This document shows, one piece after another, positions 24,629 to 33,837 of a stretch of DNA of 64,000 bases. Below the pieces are notes generated by a model. It was not told the origin of the DNA. It worked only from the letters and a program-made list of their open reading frames with translations, and did no database searches. Source of the stretch: Ceratodon purpureus (taxonomy: Eukaryota > Streptophyta > Bryopsida > Pseudoditrichales > Ditrichaceae); assembly GCA_014871385.1 (NCBI GenBank), contig CM026429.1, forward strand, positions 4,552,083 to 4,616,082, given 5' to 3'. The translations under genes and the position numbers were made by a program. Every line of letters starts with the position of its first letter. The stretch's first letter is position 1.

Positions 24629-27600
24629 TTAATCAATCATTTCGAGCCAGAGTTTGCAGCATACTTTCTCGATATGCCAGTGTAGCCTGTTGAAAGCGGC
24701 GTCATTTCTTTCTTTCCACAAGGACCACATGATAGCTCCCCTAAGCAGCAGCCAGATACGACTCACCTGCTTGAAGCGTCGAGGCATCATGTGTGCAAAG
24801 ATCCCGTGCTTCCAAGATATGGCGGTCCTCAATTGCTGAGTCTGAGGGGAGGAGTGTCCCTGTGATATGTGCACCTGTGCCGGGTGGGTTACATCCCCTG
24901 GACCTGGTGGGGCCTCGTTTAGGTCGGGCACGTTAGGCACGGGCGGGGGTTGGGGTTGTGGTACCGTAGCACCAGCTCCTAGCATGGCACGCCTCGGTGA
25001 TGGTGGGTGGCCAGGATCTCCGGTCCTGCTATCTGCAACCAAGGCGGGTTGGCTGGGACTACCGGGAGGAGTCTGGGAGGCCCCTTGTCCGTAGGGGACG
25101 AGGGTGTTGAGGATGTAAGCTCCCCACTGCCATGCTTTCACCGCCGCGGGGCATTCCCAGAAGTGGTGAAGGATTGTTTCCTTGACACCGTTCAAGCATA
25201 CAGGACAACATTGATCGATGCCTTGAGGATTAAATTTCCCTCTCCATGCGTTGACTTCTACACCTTTGTGCCAGATGGCCCATATGAGGCCGGTCTCCTT
25301 CTTGATCCTACCAGGATCCCACGCATTAAGCCATCGAAGTTTGTACGAGGGGGGGAGGATCCCACTCCACTTCCTCGGAACTACCTCAGGAACAGGATGA
25401 GTCCGTAGCAAGAATTTGCGGGCCATACTTGCAGTGTAACTCATGAACTCAGTCTGATTGGGCCAAGAAAATCGGGCCGGATCCCATTCCAGGAGGTGTG
25501 TCTTATCGTAGTACATGCGAATAATGCGTTTCTTCGGGCCTCTTTTGGTTTCAGCCACTCTGACTCTCCTGACACACCCTGCCAGGATGTTCACAGTGTC
25601 GTCACCGCGGCTATCATAGGTCGCTCCCCTCATCCGAGTTGACCAGGGGATTTCCACCAAGCTCGCAGATTTGGGTCGAACGGTGTAGGCTACTACGTCT
25701 GTCGGGACAGAGTGGTAGTTCGGGCCGGCGAAAGGGTAAAAGGTCTCTCCCGTTTGGCACACCATCAGCGGGAGGGGGGTGTTATCATCCTCGAAGATTC
25801 CTATCCAATCTCCCATGATTGGATCCCGGGCTTGACGGAGAAGGGGAATCCAACGTTGCATGGCTCGAGAAGTGACTGCAGTCCAGGCACCTGCCTCCTC
25901 GGACCGCAGGCCGTAAGCTTGTAGTGCCTCCTCGGGGGTCATGAAACGCCCGCGTCTCCAGACGTCACGATAAAAGCGAAGGCCGGCCCTGTGCAGGGAG
26001 GCAGCCCTGAGTCTGGAAAAACCGGGGCCTATAGCTGGCACCTCGGGGTTCCACCACCAGCTGAGACTAAGGACTTCTTCCCAACATTTCGGGGGGACGA
26101 AGGTGAGGGCTGGCAGGAGGTTCTTCTAGGCAGGTGTGACCCTGTTCCATGTGATCGACCCCCTCCGTGCTTGATGTTTTGGGATTGTAAAGTACTCAAG
26201 GCTTTCGGTCCATCTACCTCCACTATACGGTTGGGCTTGGGCAAGCTTGTGGCGTAGTAGGAGGTGGAGGTTGGTTACCCCGGGTTCCATGGCTTTCACT
26301 ACCCATTTGACCATTAGGGCCGACACCGCATCTTCTGGGTTAATCAAATTGATCCCGCCCTCTGCCTTCGGTTGGCAGCAATGCAGCCAGCTTACTCTCG
26401 CCCGAGACTTCTCCACCTTGCCGGCAGCAAGGTAATTCAGGATGGATGATCGCAGTTTGGCCACGCCTTTTTTGGAGCCCCCCCATACTGAAAAGAAAAA
26501 GAACAAGCACGAGAGCAGGATACTGTTTACCACAATACCTCTACCCGTGCGGTTGATGTGGGTCGTGCTCCAGTGCGTGAGTTTGTTGGCCAGCCTCTTG
26601 TGGAGGAAGGCATTCACATCAGAGGTTGTGAGAGACAACCCGAACGGTGCTCCCAAGAGCTTGCTGACACTGGTATTGTCAGCCTACGTAACCCCCAAGT
26701 TTTCCGTCCAGGCTGGTCTCTCTAACTGAAGGCGACTCTTCCAGTAACCGTTAGATTTATTCCAGTTTAGTACAAGCCCAGTCGCCAGGCAAAAGACGTT
26801 GAGGGTTCGGACGAGCTGCATGGCCGACGACTCCTCCCCGAGGAGAGTAAACAAAGTGTCGTCAGCGTATTGTGCTAGCGTTTGCTGACGGCCTGGAAAG
26901 GGGAGCTGAATTCCTTTGACCCTTCCCTGTTGAATCTCCTTGGTGACCATAAGATCCAGCACCTCTGAGATAATTAGGAAGAGGTAGGGTGCTAGAGGGC
27001 ACCCTTGCCTGACCCCCCTTCCAATTTGAAACTGCGGTGACGGCGTGCCATTAACGTTCACAGCTGCGGCTGCCTTCGTGAAGAGCAGGGATACCATCTG
27101 TACAAACTCATGAGGGAAACCCATCTTGTACATAATTTTGAATAAGCATCCCCATTCGACCATATCATACGCCTTCGAGAAGTCAAGTTTCAAGAAGAGT
27201 AGAGGCTGGTCCGATTGTTCCACCCATGTCATCGTTTCTTGGGTGAGAAATAAGTTGTCGAGGATGAAACGCATTGGCAGAAATGCGGATTGATCGGGGC
27301 TGATAATCTCCATTAGGACCGGTTGGAACTTGGAGACGTAATTGCAGCGCTTTGGCGTAGATTTTGTAACCCATATTCAAGAGAGTAATGGGCCGCCAGT
27401 TTGTGAGAGCTTGGCGGGGTCCTCCCTTGTGTAAGAGGGTTATCATGCCATGGGTGACGCCGGCTGGGAGGCGGCCCTTGCAGATGCTCTCAAGAATCAT
27501 TAGGTGAAAATCCGCCCCTATGCAGTCCCAGAATTGCTTATAGAATTCCAGCACCGTGCCGTCTGGCCCCGGAGCTTTCCCAGGCTGCATCTCATCCACC

Positions 27601-29012
27601 GCCTTTTTCAGTTCGGCCTAGGTAATCGGGAGCTTGAGCTCTGTCTTCATGTCTCCCGGTATGCAGTCCTTCACGCATCCTAAGGCTGTGGCCTCGGCAA
27701 CTTCCGTTTCCGCTGTCGCAGCTCTGGCTGTGTATAGCCTCTGATAATATGCTTGACATATTTCCCCGATGGAGCTCTGACTCGTGTGCACTTGGCCCGC
27801 CTGGTCTTCTAATGCCGTGATGTGTGACGCTGTGGACCGGGCTTTATGAGCCTGAAAGAATTCTTTTGAACTCTGATCTCCCTTCTGTTTCCATTTAAGC
27901 CGGCTCCGCAACCTCTGGCCTTCTAGTTTCCTCGCCTCAACTTGGCTAAGGAAGTCCGAGGCCTCAAGAAGAGCAGCTTGGGCTGCAGGGTCTGTGGGGG
28001 CGACTTGAAGGATGGTGACAGCTTGCTCTAGCTTAGCCCTCCGATCGGCCTCCTCTGCTCTATTTTCTTGAGCTTTCTTCACGCAGAAGTCTTTATAAAA
28101 CTTGACGCATTTCCTCAATTTTCCGAAGAAGGGAAGTCGGGCGTTGTTGGACCAAATGGATCTGATCTTACGCCCAACCTCTGCATCCTTTAAGTACAGG
28201 GCGTTCATGACATATGTGGAGGCTCGCTTGACTTCCGGCTCCAACCACACTCGCCGTCTCACGGGCAGGTGGTCTGAGTGGTGGCAGTCGCCCATGATAG
28301 TGTAGTCATCCGCAGGTGAAGAGCCTTCAACCCCTTGGGGTGTGTATATTTTGTCGAGGCAGGCAAGCACCCGGGTCCCATCCCTGTGTTGACTGTCCCA
28401 GGTATACTTGAGCCTACTCTGAACTGGGAAGGAATCCTCTACTTGCAACGCTTCTTTCAGTTCTTGGAATATGCGTTTCTCTATTTCCGTGACACTTGAG
28501 GCGCGGCCTGACGACTTGTCCTCCCTGCGTTCGACAAAGTTCCAGTCACCGGCAAGAATCCACCGGCAGTCCCGGGGCAAGTCTTTTAAGAGCTCCCCCC
28601 AAAGTGCGCACCTTTCTACCGATGTGTGTGGAGCATAGACATTTACTATCGCAATGTCCTGCCCCGATACCCCTGAAAATCTCACCCACTGGGCATTTCC
28701 CCCCCTAGAGCAGCCGTCTGAATGGACCAAGTGGCTCATGGCTGGGGTCACCCAAATGCGGATGCCCCCGCTTCCTGCTCCATCTAAATTGGTGTCGTTG
28801 TTATAGGCGACTTGTGCCTCCTGTCCAAAAAACTTTGCTCCGGCCCACATGAGTTTGTGCATGGCTTGAAACTTTGCTCCCCGTAATTTCAATTCCTGAA
28901 AACAGATCACTTCTGTCTCCCGCAGGTGCTTCCTGTAGTAATCTTGCACAAGGTCCACTTTGGCCCGGTTGTTTAGGCCCTGGACGTTCTGGCTTAAGAT
29001 TGTAATCTTCAT
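24629..29012 (-). pseudogene. LINE ORF2: endonuclease / reverse transcriptase / zf-RVT, disrupted
   Basis: The ATG at 29012 overlaps the stop of a frame ending at 29009 (ATGA). The endonuclease shows SQNVQGLN, CFQELKL, ILAGDWNFV and HHSDHLPV. The RT shows GKAPGPDG, LKLDFSKAYD, RQGCPLAPYLF and YADD (about 26859-26870). The C-terminus has a CxxC...HHxxxxC finger and WKERNDAAFNR. Lesions in one otherwise continuous frame: TAG at 27620-27618, an apparent 7-bp insertion near 27324-27335 that shifts frame, TAG at 26686-26684, and TAG at 26128-26126. After TAA at 24631-24629 the frame stays open and protein-like for 41 more codons to TGA at 24505-24503, so that TAA may be a fourth premature stop. 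The role in an intact copy would be target nicking and cDNA synthesis. Confidence 0.93.
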
Positions 29013-29295
29013 ACAAACGATTGTGCGAGGTTGGCCACCACTGGCCGGGGATAAGGACTGCTTTGGTTGACTCTAAAGTTCCTTGCTTTGCGCAGGGACT
29101 TCGCCTTGCCTGGGGACGGTTCTTCGTTTCGTCTGGCTATCGTTTGCTGGGCAAGCCTTGGTTGGAAGGGGGATGCCGGGAAGTTCGCTTGAACTCCCTG
29201 TTCCTGTAGCCACGCCTTCATGGCTGGGAGGAGGTGGAGAGGGATTTGTGCTTCAAACCCTCGGCTTGGGAGGGGCGGTGGGGGGGGGGGGGGGG

Positions 29296-31166
29296 TTATC
29301 CTCCTTCCCCCGCGGGGGCTTGGCCGAATCCTAGGCTGTCTGTGTGGCGCTCCGAATCTCCTGAAGATGCCTCTTGGTGAGAGTCCGGTCCCACTTCGAA
29401 GCTTTGATCATATCCTCTTCGGGCGCATGCATACGAGTCGTCTTGCCCCCCTGGTGTTCGAAGTTCCCTCTGTCCCTTCTCTGACTCGTTTCCTGTGTTC
29501 TCCGTCATCTCTTCATCTTCTACGTATTGGTTTCGAGATTCCTCCAGAAATGTTGCGTGAGCGGGGTCGGTGTTGCCCGTTATTGGGCCTGATAGGCCGA
29601 ATCTTGCTATGGTCTGAGCTGCATGGGCGACCTGTGTCACGCTTTGCGAGGGCAAGTTGTTGTAGGGGGCCGGTTGAGCCTTGTCTACTGCATGGGCTCT
29701 CCTAGGCTGGCCAGTTTGATCTCTCGAGTTGCGGCGCAATTCTTGGGCCTGTAGGCTGCCCAGGGTTCCAGTTGGTGTGGCAGGTGGTTGCCCAGAGGTC
29801 CCTTGGTGTTGAGTCCTCCATTCCACTCTAGCCTTCTGGAATTCTAGTGCGTCCGGGAACTCATGGGAGTTCGGGGAGGACTCATATCCTCGCTCGACTT
29901 CCCTTCGTCTCCGACCCTCCAGGTCCAGACCGGCGGTCGGCATTCCCACACTTCCTTTCCTTTTGGCGTTACTCGGTGAGGTATGCCCTTGTTGTGTCTT
30001 TGTGCGCTCAACACTTGTTGGGCGCTTGAACTGTGGTGGCTCGGGGGGCTCCGGGGGTTCGCCCCCACCTGTGTCATGCTTCCTAGCTCCTTCTACTTCC
30101 TCTCTGCTCGGGTCTCTATGCCCTCCTCGTTTTGCTCCTTTTGGAAAAAACGCCTCATTCGATCCCTCCCCTGATAACGAACTTCCCTCCACTCGTTCGT
30201 TTCTCCTTTGGATTTGCTTGTAACGCCTTTGGACTTGCTCGGGGCAGAGGGTTGAGGTGCCTCAGTTGTTTCTGACGGCTTCTTCCCCCCATGCAGCGCA
30301 CTAGAATCCTTGATGAGGTGAGACGTCGACAGACAAAAACGACATCTAATCGGGAGATTGTTATAATCTACCTGGATCTGGGAAATGAGGCCTGTGACCG
30401 GATTGGCGGCCTCGATAGTCATGACGAAGGGGTCCCCAGTTTGTACTGCTATGCAGAACTTCTGGTCGGGATTTTGGGCATTCCCCCTGTGTTTCCCCAG
30501 GACTACCCCGAGACTCTCTGCCAAGTCGACCGCGCTGGTGATGAATTCGTCGGGGACGGTCTTCAAAGTGATCCAGATTGGCATTCTGGTACCTGTCGGT
30601 CTGCTGGCATTGAAGCCGGGGGACCATGGTTGCATGATGCACGTCCCCCACTTGGAGAGGTGGGGGGTGAGCATGAGGAGGCGCTGTGTGTTTGCTTCGT
30701 CCGTAGTCAGGATCTGAAAGAACCCACGGCCTAGGTCCCGGCCCAACTGGCATTCTCCCTTGACTTCCTGCCCTAATGCCGATAGCCACCCTTGCAGGCT
30801 TGGCAGCGATGGTCGGCACCCCACGAAATATGCGATTATGACTTTCTTCTGGTAGAAGTCCATCTCCTTCTGCACCTTCTCCTTGTTGAGCTCCACCTTC
30901 TGCGATGTTGTTTTGATTAGGAATCCCGCGCTACTCCGTTCCACTCCTGCTGGAAGTTCCTCCCCTGGTGTAGCAATGGTTGGATGTATCTTCGCGAATT
31001 TCCCTCAATGCGTTACCGTATGTACCAGTTCTAGTTCTACCCTCTCATGCCGTCTCAATTTCTCCGCCAGGGCTTGATCTTCGCTCGCTATGGGTTGGAC
31101 TGGGGCATGTGCCGTGTGCGCCCGAAGTGTCGCGGCATAGCTTGAGCTGCTCGCCAGATCCGCCAT
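29296..31166 (-). pseudogene. LINE ORF1: DUF4283-like RNA-binding protein with zinc knuckle, disrupted
   Basis: The first ATG in frame is at 31166 (MADLASSSSYAATLRAHTAH). TGA at 31007-31005 interrupts the frame, which continues in phase as GKFAKIHPTIATPGEELPAG. The central part resembles the DUF4283 region of plant LINE/gag-like proteins (KKVIIAYFVGCRPSLPSLQG, GRGFFQILTTDEAN). The zinc knuckle reads CRFCLSTSHLIKDS, with Ser where the last Cys is expected. An indel in the A6 run at 30145-30150 shifts frame; the new frame continues as a Pro/Gly/Glu-rich, probably disordered tail to TAA at 29298-29296. A further open frame (29221-29009) lies between this stop and ORF2, beyond a G16 run, and may be the original ORF1 end. 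Confidence 0.8.
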
Positions 31167-31707
31167 CGCAGAAACATGGTGTCTTCCGGATCGAGAGGGT
31201 GACTCCTGTCCTCCGCCACCTGCCCTTCTACTCTGTGTACACACAATACACTGACCACTCCACACGAGCGATACTAAACCCTAACTTTGTGAGATGCAGA
31301 TCTGACCCACTATTGCCCTAACAGAGCAGAGGTTAATCAAGGTCTTGACTCAAATGCACAACTAATGGAAGACCCAAAAGAACAAATACAACTAGCCGAT
31401 CTGACAGGGATTGAGTCGGAAAACCCTAGAACTTGTCTCCACGGTGTGAGTTGGTCTCCTCAACCAGTGTTGCGTGATACTGCAAACCACCAGGTGCTTG
31501 GACAGGACCTAATACGAACACGCATTGAGACACAGGTAATCCACTCAACAATCAAACGATGTGTGCATGCTGCACGCTACGATCAACCTGCTTCGCAGTA
31601 GGGCGCTCTCGGAGCCTCATTGCTCAACCCCATAGCCGCCGCCAGGTAAGTTTTCGATTCCCCCAATTGCTGATTCTGAGGGGAGGAGTGTCCCTCTAAA
31701 ACCCTAA

Positions 31708-31827
31708 ACCTTCATCAATGTTGTGGAAAGTAAACTCACTTATTCTTCAAAAATCATATAAAAACTAAAATTTTAGAAGAAATTCATCTGAATAGAAATT
31801 GATGATTTTAATTTTAAAAAAGGGTTT
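31708..31827. repeat. LINE target-site duplication, right copy (120 bp)
   Basis: Partner of 24205-24324, with 119 of 120 bases identical. It marks the 5' end of the LINE at 31707. Confidence 0.95.
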
Positions 31828-32280
31828 AGGGTGTCTTTACACGATAACTTAATAATAATATAAATTAAATTTCTACAAATCATATGTGATTTATCAAGTT
31901 GTAGAGGGAAAAGAACTAAATCATTGAGTCATTTTTGGAAGTCAGTGTAGGCTCAGCAAACTTGTATTTTTGCAATAATCTTGACTAGCAAAGCTGTTCA
32001 TGCGCTATTAAAAAAGTAATAAAATATTGAGGTTCTGCCAAATACATAGTAGGGAATCGAGGCTTAAATTAAAGTAAGTGAGAAACAATAATATCTGGGA
32101 ATCATGGATGGTTCAGGATGCAGAAGATGAGGCCTGAAGCTGGGCGAAATATGAGCCTTCTACTCTCGGAAAAGACGACAAAATAGAATAATTCAATTAT
32201 TCTGAAGGATTACAGTATATGCATCAAGACAATTTTTTATTTTTTATTTTTAAATTTTTTTTATTTTTTATTTTTTATTT

Positions 32281-32640
32281 TGACACATATGACCTCGTTT
32301 TTGGGGGGTTGGGGGTCGGGGTTCGAGGCAATGGACTCTAAACCCATGTAATTGGACCGAATTAGGTTGGGGGAAATTACACAAGTGGGAAAGGAGTCCT
32401 TCCCCTCAAAAAAATTGTAGAGGAATTGGTAATAGTTGGAGAAACTGTTATCGATTCCTCCAAATCTTCTCGAGGGAAAGAACTCCTTCTTCACTAATGT
32501 TACTCACGGGCCTTCCATCGGGATACCGGTGTAGGTTGATCGAGTCGCTAAAGGCGCCATAGAGAATCGAATCGACAACCTCATAGGTTTCAACCATAAG
32601 TACCTTCCACCAGAACTTGTCTTACGGGTAGTTTAGGGTT
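32281..32640 (-). mobile_element. SINE-like element with tRNA-like head (minus strand)
   Basis: Read on the minus strand, the right part contains an RNA polymerase III box-B-like string (GATTCGATTCTC, near 32572-32583), with a box-A-like TGGTGGAAGG about 40 bases before it. The left end is a T/A-rich run (32230-32280 in plus), i.e. an A-rich tail. Just before the tail the minus strand reads ATATGTGTCAAAA, almost the same as the LINE 3' end ATTTGTGTCAAAA. The 5' limit is a guess. No ORF is expected. Confidence 0.45.
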
Positions 32641-32875
32641 ATTTTGGATTTTCATGAAAACTTTCTTCAAAGACCCTCCTTCAAATGTTTTATCTAAGAA
32701 TACATCATTTTCTATTGGGCGGAACGTAAAAAATCCATTTTAAAACTATTGATGGAAATATGCTTGAAAAATTTAATAATTACTAGCATAGCATCTTAAT
32801 AATTTGATAATTTTTTGGAATGAGTAAGAAAGTATTTCAATGAGAAGGTTCATTTTGAACTTCAATTGATTTTAA

Positions 32876-33837
32876 CCCTTTCATGACCAATCAACCAAAT
32901 ATAGTCGTTGAGCTGTGGTTATTCCATAATTGAGTAAGATTGGTAAAGAAATAGCAAAATTGTAGGAAATAACGCCAAGGGAAAATGTATCTTGGATCTA
33001 CTACACAAAATGCGAATGCATTTGGACTCCTAATGCGCTTGCTAGACCTAATTATACATGACGATGAATTTCTTGAAATGCTAAAAAATGCTCCGAAAAT
33101 GCAATGCTCATTAGGTGCAAAACGGGGTCTGGAAAAGGCCGTGTAAGCGGCACGTGAGAAAAAAAAATGGCCGCTGCCCGCGTGCTTTTTGACATGGCAC
33201 CAAACGTGCCACCGTGGTGCCAGCAACCGCCACGGGGGCTCGAACCAATGACCTCCCCGCTAGGCGTGTGGAGGGCACAAGCTACAGTGGCAGGCTGACA
33301 ACATCTATCCACTTGGGACCAAACCCTGAGCCAACGCATTCATCTCTCAACTATTATTCCGAGGACCTTTGTTCACAGTGCGCCACGCAGTTCCGTGCGG
33401 GCAGCAATCCTGGCACCCACTGCCAGCGACAGTGCGGCTTTGGGCAGGGGGTTCACCAACCCCGGGCAGGCTTACACGGCCTTTTCCAGACCCCGTTTTG
33501 CACCTAATGCATGGTGTTGTTGGACAAATCTTCAAAGTCTTCACAACATCAATTCCATGTATTTTGCCCGTGTCTAGATCATTTGGTCGCTGATTCTAGA
33601 AAAATGCACAAAGGTCATGTATACGTTGTGTACTACACCCAACTTTAGACATCACAATACTCTGGTTTATATGATAGATTTCAACCATGTTTGGCCTTTA
33701 GCATATATACTAAAGAGACTACACATTTGTACGATTGGATCTCATTTTTGACCCTTGATTTATTCATTGCATTGCAAAGTACATTCACGCTCCTCAAAGA
33801 ACCTTGATTTTCAAAAACATAAGTGGACATGAAAGGG
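32876..33837. mobile_element. TTAA-flanked element with CCC...GGG ends (962 bp), host of a nested element
   Basis: TTAA at 32872-32875 and 33838-33841. The left end CCCTTTCATGACCA and the right end (reverse complement) CCCTTTCATGTCCA agree at 13 of 14 bases. No coding frame of note. The 401-bp inverted-repeat element at 33109-33509 sits inside it; without that the element would be about 561 bp. TTAA duplication with CCC termini is the hallmark of piggyBac-type insertion. Confidence 0.75.
33109..33509. mobile_element. Foldback/MITE-like element with perfect 40-bp inverted arms
   Basis: Arms at 33109-33148 and 33470-33509 are exact reverse complements over 40 bases (they start CATTAGGTGCAAAACGGGGT). 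The 320-bp interior is GC-rich, unlike the surrounding AT-rich DNA. On the minus strand it contains GGTTCGAGCCC, a box-B-like string. No clear target duplication was found. Short frames in the arms are not genes. Confidence 0.85.

Larger units (their letters stand above)
24325..31707 (-). mobile_element. L1-type LINE, near full length, defective (7.4 kb)
   Basis: Non-LTR retrotransposon on the minus strand. In the plus reading it begins with a run of 32 T (three of which belong to the flanking repeat), which is the poly(A) tail. The 3' UTR ends TTTATTTGTGTC before the tail. ORF2 spans 29012-24629 and ORF1 31166-29296 or beyond; the 5' leader is about 31167-31707. It is bracketed by a 120-bp direct repeat, very long for a LINE target duplication. 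ORF2 carries an apurinic-type endonuclease, a reverse transcriptase with YADD and a C-terminal zf-RVT finger, as in plant L1 elements. Both ORFs are broken by nonsense and frameshift lesions, so this copy could not mobilise itself. GC is clearly higher than in the flanks. Confidence 0.95.

Noticed and set aside
24867-25408. Plus-strand ORFs inside the LINE (also 28102-28708, 29083-29705, 29963-30734)
   Set aside because: They are antisense to ORF1 or ORF2, whose motifs fix the coding strand.
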